Origin: Penaeus vannamei
Taxonomy: Eukaryota > Arthropoda > Malacostraca > Decapoda > Penaeidae
Direction of reading: 5' to 3'
DNA length: 10,000 nt
NCBI RefSeq assembly: GCF_042767895.1
Contig: NC_091570.1
Span: 27,084,672-27,094,671 of the forward strand
The translations under genes were made by a program, and so were the position numbers. The notes under the pieces are model-generated. The model worked only from the letters and a program-made list of their open reading frames with translations. It had not been told where the DNA came from and did not search any database. Below are positions 1-8,687 of this stretch, piece by piece; the first letter of the stretch is position 1; each line of letters starts with the position of its first letter.

Positions 1-60
1 ATTGTCATTATTATTTCTACAATTATCATTATTGCTATTATCATTATATATATAGTTATA
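1..60 (+). repeat. Partial A monomer (3' end only)
   Basis: Only the ATT/GTC-rich arm leading to the 61 anchor is inside the window. It includes the left half of the anchor hairpin (ATTGCTATT at 31-39, ATCATTATA at 40-48). Confidence 0.8.
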
Positions 61-77
61 ATGATAAGAATAGCAAT
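31..77. repeat. Anchor hairpin, first copy
   Basis: ATTGCTATT (31-39) pairs with AATAGCAAT (69-77), and ATCATTATA (40-48) pairs with TATAATGAT (57-65). The loop is 8 nt, with a 3-nt bulge at 66-68. All 18 base pairs are formed. Partial forms recur at the start of every A monomer. Confidence 0.75.
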
Positions 78-643
78 AATAATTAGCATAATAATTATTA
101 TAACTGCAATAATGATGATAATAATAATAATCATGATAATGACTATAATGATAATAATCATGAAAATAATAACAGTAATGATGATAATGATGCTAATAAT
201 TATTACTCAGTCCATTTATAATGAAATAAAGACCAGAAGTAATAGAATCCCAAAATTCGAAAAAAAACGGTAAAATCTAGTCTTTTGAGACAAACGTCGA
301 AAAAAACCCTTTTCCACTTTTTAATGGTAATTATGAGAATTTTAACATTAACTCAGGTAATTATGATGATTTTCATGATGATTCCTTTATTATTGACAAT
401 AATGATGATAATTATACTGATAATGACAATGATAATGACAATAATAATGGTAAAATCATAATTATAATGATAATTTTGATAATGACTGCAATAATAACAA
501 AAATTAACTCTATTCCAATAATTTCATACTAATAATTGATCGAAATAATAATAACATCATTATCTTTGTCATTATAATTATTATTATTGTCATCATTATT
601 TCTAAAATTATCATTATTTTTATCATTATATAAATAGTACAAA
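61..643 (+). repeat. A monomer 1 (583 bp), core at 208-322
   Basis: This unit has a typical A layout. CAGTCC lies at 208 and the position of the first GTCG, here mutated to TTCG, is 256, which keeps the usual 48-bp spacing. The central part of the core has lost CGTATTACAGC, so TCTAG runs straight into TCTTTTGAGA. ACGTCGAAAA follows at about 295, then a C/T tract and TTAATGGTAATTATGAG. The post-core arm carries the A-specific AACTCTATTCCAATAA block near 505-522. Confidence 0.85.
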
Positions 644-1188
644 ATGATAAATATAGCAATAATAATTAGCATAATAATTATTTTAACTGCAATAATGAGG
701 CTATTGATACTGATAATCATGATGTTAATGACTATAATGATAATAATCATGAAAATAATGACAGTAATGATAACAATGAAATGAAGGCCAGAAGTAATAA
801 AATCACAAAAGTCGAAAAAACGGCAAAATCTAGCGTAATACAGCCTTTTCAGGGAAACGTCGAAAAAAAACTTTTTTGCTTTTAAATGGTAATTATAAGG
901 ATTTTAACATTAATTCAGATAATTATGATGATTTTCATGATAATTCCTTTATTATTGACAATAATGAGGATGATTATGATGATAAGGACAATGATAACGA
1001 CAATAATAATGATAAAATCATAATTATGATATTACTATTGATAATTACTGCAATAATTAACTCTATTCCAATAATTTCATACTAATAATGGCAATACAAA
1101 TAAAAGCATTGTCATTAAAATTATTATTATTATCTTTATTATTTCTAAAATTATCATTATTGCTATTATCATTATATAAATAGCTATA
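644..1188 (+). repeat. A monomer 2 (545 bp), core at 783-886
   Basis: A deletion of about 40 bp removes the CAGTCCATTTATAATG segment in front of the core, joining GTAATGATAACAATGA to AATGAAGGCCAG. The remaining core is intact: GTCGAAAAAACGGC at 811 and the second GTCGAAAA at 859, 48 bp apart. The deletion accounts for the short unit length. Confidence 0.85.
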
Positions 1189-1448
1189 ATGATAAAAATG
1201 ACAATAATAATCACCATAATAATAATTATGATAATAATTATACAATGATAATTGTAATGATGATTTGCCTAATAATAGCAATAATAGCAATAATCAACAC
1301 TATTCTAATGATTTTCCTAATAATAATAACGACAATGATAACAGAAATATTACCAAAAGATTATAACACGGCTATTATTATAATCCTAATTATTGTTATT
1401 ATTTCCAGAATTATTATTATTGTCATTATCATTATCAAAATAATTATA
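1189..1448 (+). repeat. Hybrid A/B unit without core (260 bp)
   Basis: This unit begins as A at the 1189 anchor and within about 10-35 bp becomes the tail of a B monomer (ATAATTATACAATG, then GATTTGCC at 1262), continuing to the B anchor at 1449. Everything normally found between the anchor and the post-core arm, including the two GTCGAAAA motifs, is absent. It marks the left edge of the B block and looks like a recombination junction placed in a short stretch (TAATTAGCATAATAATTAT-like) common to both subfamilies. Confidence 0.8.
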
Positions 1449-1999
1449 ATGATGAAAATGCCATTAATAATTAAGATAATGATTATTATAATGACTATAT
1501 TAAGGGTAATTAGGGCGATGATGACAGTAATGATGATAATGATGATAATGACAATAATGATGAAAATTATCATTATAAAGCCCATCTATAAAGTCGAAAA
1601 ACCGGCGAAATCTAGCGAAATACAGCCTTTGGAAAGATGAGTCGAAAACCCCCCTTTTTTCACTTTAAATGATGGTTATGATCTTAGCAATAATTCTGCT
1701 AATTGTGTTGATTTTGATGATAATCCCATCAATAATGACAATAATGACGATGATAATGATAATTATGAGAGTAATTAGGACACTAATTATACAATGATAA
1801 TTATAATGATGATTTGCCTAATAATTGCAATAATAGCAATAATCACTATTCTAATGATTTTCCTAATAATAATGACAATGATAAAAGAAATAATAATAGA
1901 AGTAATTATGACACGGCTATTATTATTATAATCCTTATTATTGTTGTTATTATTTCCAGAATTATCATTATTGCCATTATCATTATTAAAATAATTATA
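1449..1999 (+). repeat. B monomer 1 (551 bp), core at 1577-1667
   Basis: AAAGCCC lies at 1577 and the first GTCGAAAA at 1593, only 16 bp later against 49 bp in most B units, so 33 bp before the first motif are deleted. The two GTCGAAAA motifs (1593 and 1641) keep the 48-bp spacing. The C tract after the second motif is expanded to CCCCCC. The next B block starts with GATTTGCC at 1811. Confidence 0.85.
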
Positions 2000-2601
2000 A
2001 TGATGACAATGACATTAATGATTAAGAAAATGATTATTATAATGACTATAATAAGGGTAATTATGGCGATAATGACAGCAATGATAATAATGAGTATAAT
2101 AATGACAATAATGATGATAATTATCATTATAAAGCCCATCTATAATGAGATAAAGGCTAAAGGTAGACAAATCCCAAAAGTCGAAAAACCGGCGAAATCT
2201 AGTGAAATACAGCCTTTGGAGAGATGTGTCGAAAACCCACCTTTTCCCAGTTTACATGATTATGATGATCTTAGCAATAATTCTGCTAATAATGATGATT
2301 TTGATAATGACCCCATCAATAACGACAATAATGACGATAATAATGATAATTATGAGAGTAATTAGCATAATAATTATGATAATAATTATACAATGATAAT
2401 TATAATGATTTGCCTAATAATTGCAATAATAGCAATAATCAACACTATTCTAATGATTTTCCTAATAATAATAACGACAATGATAACAGAAATGATAATG
2501 AAAGTAATTATAATACGGCTATTATTGTTATTATAATCCTTATTATTGTTCTTATTTCCAGAATTATGATTATTGTCATTATCATTACTAAAATGATTAT
2601 A
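2000..2601 (+). repeat. B monomer 2 (602 bp), core at 2131-2254
   Basis: A full-length B unit. AAAGCCC lies at 2131, GTCGAAAA at 2180 and 2228, giving the standard 49- and 48-bp spacings. The perfect palindrome ATGATAATTATCAT sits at 2114-2127, just before the core. One CpG of the core (AGCG) is changed to AGTG. The post-core arm has GATCTTAGC near 2268 and GATTTGCC at 2407. It is a good reference copy for the B subfamily. Confidence 0.88.
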
Positions 2602-2903
2602 ATGATGAAAATGACATTAATATTTAAGATAATGATTATTATAATGACTATATTAAGGGTAATTAGGGCGATAATGACAGTAATGATAATAATAATGATG
2701 ATAATTATTAAAATCCTTATTATTGTTGTTATTTCCAGAATTATTATTATTGCCATTATCATCAAAATAATTATAATGATGAAAATGACATTAATAATGA
2801 AGATAATGATTATTTTAACAACTATATTAAGGGTAATTAGGGCGATACTGACAGTAATGATAATAATGATGATAATGACAATAATGATGATAATTATCCT
2901 TAT
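2534..2903 (+). repeat. Internal tandem duplication, offset 174-177 bp
   Basis: TTTCCAGAATTA occurs at 2555 and 2732, the anchor ATG at 2602 and 2776, and ATTAAGGGTAATTAGGG at 2652 and 2826. The second copy has lost a few bases in the CCATTATCATCAAA segment, explaining the 177 versus 174 offset. The copy boundary is near 2708, where a pre-core GATGATAATTATT runs into the ATCCTTATTATTG that normally lies about 70 bp upstream of the anchor. Confidence 0.85.
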
Positions 2904-3529
2904 AAAGCCCATCTATAATGAGAAAAAGGCTAAAAGTAGAAAAATCCCAAAAGTCGAAAAAACGGCAAAATCTAGCGAAATACAGCCTTTGGAGAGATGA
3001 GTCGAAAATCTCCTTTTTCCAGTTTAAATGATGATTATGATGATCTTAGCAATAATTCTTCTAATTATGATTGTGATGATAACCCAATCAATAATGACAA
3101 TTATGATGATAATGATAATTATGAGAGTAATTAGGACAATTATGATAAAAAAGCTAAAAATAGAAAGATCCCAAAAGTCGAAAGACCGGCGAAATCTAGC
3201 GAAATACAGCCTTGAGATCTTAGCAATAATTCTGCTAATTATGATGATAACCCCATCAATAATGATAATAATGATAATTATGAGAGTAATTAGGACAATA
3301 ATTATGATAATTATACAATGGTAATTATAATGATTTGCCTAATAATTGCAATAATGGCAATAATCAACACTATTCTAATGATTTTCCTAATAATAATAAA
3401 GACAAGGATACCAGAAATAATAATAAAAGCAATTATAACACGGCTATTATTGTTATTATCATCCTTATTATTGTTGTTATTATTTCCAGAATTATCTTTG
3501 TTGTCTTTATATTTATTAAAATTATTATA
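2602..3529 (+). repeat. B monomer 3 (928 bp) enlarged by two internal duplications
   Basis: The main core is at 2904-3027, with GTCGAAAA at 2953 and 3001 (48 bp apart). About 330 extra bp come from two separate events: a 174-177-bp-offset duplication before the core and a second partial core at 3150-3215. Subtracting both brings the unit back to about 595 bp, the normal B length. Confidence 0.85.
3040..3331 (+). repeat. Duplicated post-core segment with an extra, truncated B core
   Basis: A second GTCGAAAG-ACCGGCG core starts at 3177, 224 bp after the first motif of the main core. It has lost the second GTCGAAAA: TACAGCCTT runs directly into GAGATCTTAGC, a 50-bp deletion relative to the neighbouring copy. 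GATCTTAGCAATAATTC is present at 3042 and 3216. The extra copy starts where GACAATTATGATAA joins AAAAGCTAAAAATAG, linking a post-core arm to a pre-core segment, as expected for an unequal exchange between AT-rich arms. Confidence 0.82.
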
Positions 3530-4125
3530 ATGATGAAAATGACATTAATAATTAAGATAATGATTATTATAATGACTATATTAAAGGTAATTAGGGCGAT
3601 ATTGACAGTAATGATAATAATGATGATGATAATGACAATAATGATGATAATTATCATTATAAAGCCCATTTATAATGATAAAATGGTTAAAAGTAGAAAA
3701 ATCCTAAAGTCTAAAAACGCGAAATCTAGCGAAATACAGTCTTTGGAGAGATGAGGTGAAAACACCCCTTTTTCCAGTTTCAATGATGATTATGATGATC
3801 TTAGCAATAATTCTGCTAATTATGATGATTTTGATGATAACCCCATCAATAATGACAATAATGAAGATAATAATGATAATTATGAGAGTAATTAGGACAA
3901 TAATTATGATAATAATTATACAATTATAATTATAAAGATGATTTGCCAAATAATAGCAATAATCAACACTATTCTAATGATTTTCCTAATAATAACAACG
4001 GCAATGATAACAGAAATAATAATAAAAGTACTTATAACACGGCTATTATTGTTATTATAATCATTATTATTGTTATTGTTTCCAAAATTATCATTATTGT
4101 CATTATCATTATTAAAATTATTATA
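3530..4125 (+). repeat. B monomer 4 (596 bp), core at 3661-3780 with both motifs mutated
   Basis: Length and landmarks are normal (AAAGCCC at 3661, palindrome at 3644-3657), but both GTCGAAAA motifs are altered: GTCTAAAA at about 3709 and GGTGAAAA at about 3755. ACCGGCG is reduced to ACGCG. The post-core arm with GATCTTAGC and ACCCCATCAATAATG is intact. The next landmark, GATTTGCCAAATAATAG at 3940, lacks the usual TAATTGCAA segment. Confidence 0.85.
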
Positions 4126-4729
4126 ATGATGAAAATGACATTAATAATTAAGATAATTTTTATTATAATGACTATATTAAGGGTAATTAGGGCAATAAAG
4201 ATAATAAAGAGAATGATAATGACAATAATGATAATAAAGAGGATGATAATGACAATAATGATGATAATTATCATTATAAAGCCCATCTATAATGAGAAAA
4301 TGGTGAAAAGTAGAAAAATCCAAAAAGTCGAAAAACCGGCGAAATCAAGCGAAAACGAGTCGAAAACCCCTCTTTTTCCAGTTTCAATGATGACTATGAT
4401 GATCTTAGCAATAATTCTGCTAATTATGATGATTTGGATGATAACCCCATCAATAATGACAATTATGACGATAAAAATGATAATTATGAGAGTAATTAGG
4501 ACAATAATTATACAATGATAATTATAATGATGATTTGCCTAATAATTGCAATGATAACAATAATCAACACTATTCTAATGATTTCCCTAATAATAATAAC
4601 GGCAATGATAAAAGAAATAATAATAAAAGTAAGCATAACACGATTATTGTTGTTATTATAATCTTTATTATTTTTGAAATCATTTCCAGAATTATAATTA
4701 TTTTCATTATCATTATTAAAATAATTATA
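4126..4729 (+). repeat. B monomer 5 (604 bp), core at 4278-4385 with 16-bp deletion
   Basis: AAAGCCC at 4278 and the first GTCGAAAA at 4327 keep the 49-bp spacing. The second motif is at 4359, only 32 bp on, because 16 bp of the TACAGCCTTTGGAGAG part are deleted. The pre-core arm compensates in length with a local duplication of the type ATAAAGAGGATGATAATGACAATAATG near 4200-4255. The palindrome ATGATAATTATCAT is at 4261-4274. Confidence 0.85.
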
Positions 4730-5336
4730 ATGATGAAAATGACATTAATGATTAAGATAATAATTATTACAATGACTATATTAAGGGTAATTAGGGCGAT
4801 AATAACAGTAATGATAATAATGAGGATGATGACAGTAATGATGATAATTATCATTATAAAGCCCATCTATAATGAGAAAAAGGCTAAAAGTAGAAAAATC
4901 CGAAAAGTCGAAAAACCGGCGAAATCTAGCGAAATACAGCCTTTGGAGAGATTAGTCGTAAAAAAGTTTTTTCCAGTTTCAATGATGATTATGATGATCT
5001 TAGCAATAATTCTGCTAATTATGATGATTTTGAGGATAACCCCATCAATAATGACAAAAATGACGATAATAATTATAATTATTAGAGTAATTAGGATAAT
5101 AATTATGATAATAATTATACAATGATAATTGCAATGATGATTTGCCTAATAATTGCAATAATAGCAATAATCAACAATACTCCAATGATTTTCCTAATAA
5201 TAATAACGACTAGGATACCAGAAATAATAATAAAAGTAATTATAACACGGCTATTATTGTTATTATAATCCTTATTATTGTTGTAATTATTTCCAGAATT
5301 ATCATTATTGTCATTATCATTATTAAAATAATTATA
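4730..5336 (+). repeat. B monomer 6 (607 bp), core at 4858-4980
   Basis: A full-length B unit with the palindrome at 4841-4854, AAAGCCC at 4858, and GTCG motifs at 4907 and 4955 (49- and 48-bp spacings). The second motif is GTCGTAAAAAAG with a shortened C tract. The post-core arm has GATCTTAGC near 5000, then GATTTGCC at 5139. Confidence 0.87.
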
Positions 5337-6031
5337 ATGATGAAAATGACATTAACAATTAAGATAATGATTATCATAATGACTATATCAAGGGTAATTA
5401 GGGCGATAATGACAGTAATGATGATAATGACAATAATGATAATTATCATTATAAAGCCCATCTATACTGAGAAAAAGGCTAAAAGTAGAAAAATCCCAAA
5501 AGTTGAAAAACCGGAGAAATCTAGCGAAGTACAGCCTTTGGAGAGATGAGTCGAAAACACCCCTTTTTCCAGTTTTTCCAGTAATGATAATGATGATAAT
5601 TATTATTCAGTCCATTTATAATGAAATAAAGGCCAGACGTATTAAAATCCCCGAAGTCGAAAAAACGGCAAAATCTAGGGGATTAAAGCCTTTTGAGAGA
5701 AACGTCGAAAAAAAAAACTTTTTTCTCTCTTTAATGGTAATTATGAGGATTTTAACATTAATTCAGGGAATTATGATGATTTTCATGATACTTCCTTTAT
5801 TATTGACAATAATGAGGATAACTATGATTGTAATGACAATAATAATGATAAAATCATAATTATAATGATAATTTCCATAGTTACTGCAATAATAACTATT
5901 CCAATACTTTTCATGCTAATAATGGCAATAGAAATAATAACATCATTTTCAATGTCATTATAATTCTTATGATTGTCATTATTATTTTTAGAATTATCAT
6001 TATTGCTATTATCATTATATAGATAGTTATA
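5337..6031 (+). repeat. Hybrid B/A unit with two cores (695 bp)
   Basis: The first part is B, with core at 5453-5578 and motifs GTTGAAAA at 5502 and GTCGAAAA at 5550. The sequence then switches to A at about 5579, and an A core follows at 5608-5733 with GTCGAAAA at 5656 and 5704. Both cores keep the 48-bp spacing. The unit is therefore about 110 bp longer than normal and holds one core of each subfamily side by side. It mirrors the coreless hybrid at the other end of the B block. Confidence 0.85.
5564..5581 (+). repeat. 9-bp tandem duplication at the B-to-A junction
   Basis: TTTTTCCAG occurs twice without a gap, at 5564-5572 and 5573-5581. The first copy belongs to the normal end of a B core; the second ends in the CAG that starts the A-type CAGTAATGATAATG. 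This is the physical breakpoint between the subfamilies and looks like a small slippage or end-joining duplication. Confidence 0.75.
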
Positions 6032-6048
6032 ATGATAAAAATAGCAAT
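6002..6048. repeat. Anchor hairpin, second perfect copy
   Basis: The same 18-bp interrupted stem as at 31-77: arms 6002-6019 and 6028-6048, loop TAGATAGT, bulge AAA. Near-perfect versions with one mismatch or a wobble pair lie at 7181-7227, 7762-7804 and 8111-8157. Confidence 0.75.
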
Positions 6049-6627
6049 AATAATTAGCATAATAATTATTATAACTGAATAATGATGATAATAATGACAA
6101 TCAAGATGATAGTGACTATAATGATAATAATCATGAAAATAATGACAGTAATGATAATAATGATGATAATTATTATTCAGTCCATTTATAATAGAATAAG
6201 GCCAGAAGTAATAAAATCCAAAAAGTAAAAAAAAAAAAAAAACCGGCAAAATCTTGCGTATTACAGCCTTTTGAGAGAAACGTCGAAAAAAACCTTTTTC
6301 GCTTTTTCATGGTAATTATGAGGATTTTAACATTAATTCAGGTAATTATGATGATTTTCATAATACCTTTATTATTGACAATAACGATGGTAATTATGAT
6401 GATAATGACAATGATAATGACAATAATAATAAAATCATAATTATAATGATAATTTCGATAATTACTGCAATAATAGCAATAATTAACTCTATTCCAATAA
6501 CTTTCATACTAATAATGGCAATAAAAATAATAATAACATCATTATTATTGTCATTATGATTATTATTGTTGTCATTATTATTTCTAAAATTATCATTATT
6601 GCTATTATCATTATATAAATAGTCATA
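6032..6627 (+). repeat. A monomer 3 (596 bp), core at 6178-6308
   Basis: CAGTCC lies at 6178 and the second GTCGAAAA at 6282. The first motif is replaced by GT followed by a run of 16 A (6227-6242), apparently by loss of CG and slippage. CCGGCAAAATC follows. The post-core arm is typical, with AACTCTATTCCAATAA near 6484-6499. Confidence 0.86.
6227..6242 (+). repeat. Run of 16 A in a core
   Basis: The run replaces the CGAAAAA part of the first GTCGAAAA motif of this monomer. It is the longest homopolymer I noticed in the window and could reflect slippage or a sequencing error. Confidence 0.7.
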
Positions 6628-7210
6628 ATGAAAAAAATAACAATAATAATTAGCATAATAATTTTTATAACTGCAATAATGATGATAATAATGATAATCA
6701 TGGTGATAACGACTATAATGATATTAATCATGAAAATAATGTCAGTAATGATAATAATGATAATAATTATTATTCAGTCCATTTATAATGAAATAAAGAC
6801 CTAAAGTAGTAAAATCCAAAAAGTCGAAAAAAACGGCAAATTCTAGAGTATTACAGCCTTTTGAGAGAAACCTCGAAAAAAAACCCTTTTTCGCTTTTTA
6901 ATGGATGTTAACAGGATTATAACATCAATTCAGGTAATTATCGTCGTTTTCATGATAATTCCTTTATTATTGACAATAATGATGATAATTATGATGATAT
7001 TGACTATGATAATGACAATAATAATGATAAAATCATAATTATAATGATAATTTTGATAATTAATGTAATAATTAACTCTATTCCAATAACTTTCATACTA
7101 ATAATGGCAATAAAAATAATATCATTATCATTGTCTTTATAATTATTATTATTGTCATTATTATTTCTAAAATTATAATTATTCCTATTATCATTATATA
7201 AATAGTTATA
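6628..7210 (+). repeat. A monomer 4 (583 bp), core at 6775-6899
   Basis: CAGTCC at 6775 and GTCGAAAA at 6823 are 48 bp apart. The second motif is CTCGAAAA at 6872, with one extra A in the intervening stretch. The core centre reads TTCTAGAG in place of ATCTAGCG. The post-core segment carries a small rearrangement (TTAATGGATGTTAACAGG) and an unusual ATCGTCG near 6939. Confidence 0.86.
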
Positions 7211-7787
7211 ATGATAAAAATAGCAATAATAATTAGTATAATAATTATTATAACTACAATAATGATGATAATAATAATGATAATCATGATGATGACTATA
7301 ATGATAATAATCATGAAAATAATGACAGTAATGATAATAATAATTATCATTCAGTCCATTTATAATGAAATAAAGGCCAGAAGTAATAAAATCCTAAAAG
7401 TCGAAAAAACGGCAAAATTTATCATATTACAGCCTTTTGAGAGAAACGTCGAAAAAAACCCTTTTCCGCTTCTTAATGGTAATTATGAGGATTTCAAAAT
7501 TAATTCAGGTAATTGGGATAATTTTCATGATAATTCCTTTATTATTGACAATAATGATTGTGATTATGATTATGATGACAATGATAATGATAATAATAAT
7601 GATAAAATCATAATTATAATAATTTTGATTACTTCAATAATAGCAATAACTAACTCTATTCCAATAATTTTCATACTAATAATGGCAATAGAAATAATAA
7701 CATCATTATCATTGTCATTATAATTGTTATTATTGTCATTATTAATTCTAGAATTATCATTATTGCTATTATCATTATATAGTTATA
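7211..7787 (+). repeat. A monomer 5 (577 bp), core at 7352-7474
   Basis: CAGTCC at 7352, GTCGAAAA at 7400 and again at 7448, all with 48-bp spacing. Core substitutions change CTAGCG to TTATCA, removing one CpG. Otherwise it is among the cleanest A units and serves as a reference copy. Confidence 0.88.
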
Positions 7788-8140
7788 TTGATAAAAATAG
7801 CAATAATAATTACCATAATAATGATTATAACTGCAATAATGATGATAATAATGATAATCAAGATGATAATGACTATAATGATAATAATCATTAAAATAAT
7901 GACAGTAATGATAATGATGATAATAATTTTGAGAGAAACGTCGATAAAAAAAACCTTTTTCTCATTTCAATTGTAAGTATGAGGATTTTAACATTAATTC
8001 AGGCATTTATGATGATTTTCATGATAATTCCTTTATTATTGACAAAAATGATGATAATTATGATGATAATGACAATGATAATTGTCATTATTATTTCCAA
8101 AATTATCATTATTGCTATTATCATTATATAAAGAGTTATA
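7788..8140 (+). repeat. A monomer 6, reduced to 353 bp by two deletions
   Basis: The anchor has TTG in place of ATG at 7788. One deletion of roughly 95 bp fuses GATAATAATT to TTGAGAGAAACGTCG, removing CAGTCC and the first GTCGAAAA; the second motif survives at 7940 as GTCGATAAAA. A second deletion of roughly 140 bp in the post-core arm joins GACAATGATAAT to TGTCATTATTATTTCC, removing the AACTCTATTCCAATAA block. The resulting joint is a perfect short inverted repeat. Confidence 0.85.
8066..8091. repeat. Perfect 11-bp inverted repeat at a deletion joint
   Basis: ATAATGACAAT at 8066-8076 and ATTGTCATTAT at 8081-8091 are exact reverse complements separated by GATA. In neighbouring A monomers the two arms lie about 140 bp apart. 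The deletion has brought them together, which fits loss of a looped-out segment between inverted repeats. Confidence 0.75.
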
Positions 8141-8687
8141 ATGATAAAAATGGCAATAATAAGTAGCATAATAATTATCATAACTGCAATAATGATGATA
8201 ATTATAATAATGATAATCATGATGATAATGACTATAATGATAATAATCATGAAAATAATGGCAGCAATGATAATAATGATAATAATTATTATTCAGTCCA
8301 TGTATAATGTTACAAAGGCCAGAAGTTATATAATCCTAAAAAACGAAAAAAAACGTCAAAATCTAGCCTTTTGAGAGAATTTTTTTTTTCGCATTTTAAT
8401 GGTAATGATGAGGATTTTAACATCAATTCAGGTAATTTTGATGATTTCCATGATAATTCCTTTATCATTGAATATAATGATGATAATTGTGATGATAATG
8501 ACAATGATAATGATAAAATGATAATTATAATGATAATTTTGATAATTACTGCAATAATAGCAATTAACTCTATTCCAATAATTTTCATACTAATAATGGC
8601 AATAGAAATAATAATATCATTATCATTGTCATTATAATAATTATTATTGTCATTATTTCTAGAATTATCATTATATAAATAGTTATA
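8141..8687 (+). repeat. A monomer 7 (547 bp), core at 8294-8398 eroded
   Basis: CAGTCC is at 8294. The first motif is reduced to AACGAAAA (about 8342). About 10 bp are missing between CTAG and CCTTTTGAGAG, and the second GTCGAAAA plus its C tract are replaced by a run of ten T (8380-8389). The post-core arm also lacks one GACAATAAT block. The anchor hairpin upstream is nearly perfect. Confidence 0.84.

Larger units (their letters stand above)
1..1215 (+). repeat. Left block of subfamily A monomers
   Basis: This block holds the end of one A monomer, two A monomers with cores, and the first bases of a third. Subfamily A is diagnosed by CAGTCCATTTATAATG before the core, TTTTGAGA within it, and AACTCTATTCCAATAA in the post-core arm. 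The right edge is placed at about 1198-1225, where A-type sequence after the 1189 anchor changes to the B-type stretch containing GATAATAATTATACAATG. The exact breakpoint is blurred because A and B are similar there. Confidence 0.85.
1216..5578 (+). repeat. Central block of subfamily B monomers
   Basis: Seven B-type cores and one extra partial core lie in this stretch. B is diagnosed by GATTTGCCTAATAATTGC (1262, 1811, 2407, 3332, 4532 and 5139, with a variant at 3940), by AAGCCCATCTATAATG, by ATTAAGGGTAATTAGGGCG, and by GATCTTAGCAATAATTCTGC. The first GATTTGCC lies at 1262 and the last B core ends at the junction near 5578. B monomers align with A over the full unit, so the two are divergent subfamilies of one satellite rather than unrelated repeats. 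Confidence 0.88.

Noticed and set aside
31..77. Anchor hairpin as a transcription terminator
   Set aside because: The stem is nearly all A/T with only two G-C pairs visible per copy plus A/T pairs, there is no T tract after it, and no gene lies upstream.
250..330. Core as a tRNA-derived or RNA polymerase III element
   Set aside because: I see no A-box or GGTTCGANTCC-type B-box and no cloverleaf. GTCGAAAA alone is not enough.
2652..2668. TTAGGG and TTAAGGG in B monomers as telomere repeats
   Set aside because: There is only one such pair per ~600-bp monomer, with no tandem hexamer array.
2410..3000. 196-codon ORF starting MPNNCNNSNN, with similar ORFs at 1814, 3335, 3943 and 4535
   Set aside because: They repeat once per B monomer, have an Asn-rich to Ile-rich composition dictated by triplets, end within the core, and vary in length with non-triplet indels. 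There is no recognisable domain.
1361..3669. Minus-strand ORFs of 74-134 codons rich in Ile
   Set aside because: They are reverse-strand readings of the same AAT/GAT arms; stops are absent because of composition.
5564..5581. 9-bp duplication as a transposon target-site duplication
   Set aside because: The copies are directly adjacent rather than flanking an insert, and no matching copy exists at the left edge of the B block.
6823..6840. GTCGAAAAAAACGGC as a CENP-B-box-like centromeric site
   Set aside because: It matches the TTCG....A..CGGG pattern only with two mismatches, and most other copies have the wrong spacing by a base. A centromeric role cannot be argued from this.
7211..7723. 170-codon ORF with Ile/Met-rich start, possibly a membrane protein
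   Set aside because: It starts at the satellite anchor, and the hydrophobicity comes from ATA/ATT/ATG triplets. Equivalent ORFs in other units are cut at different points, so this is not a gene family under protein-level constraint as far as I can see.
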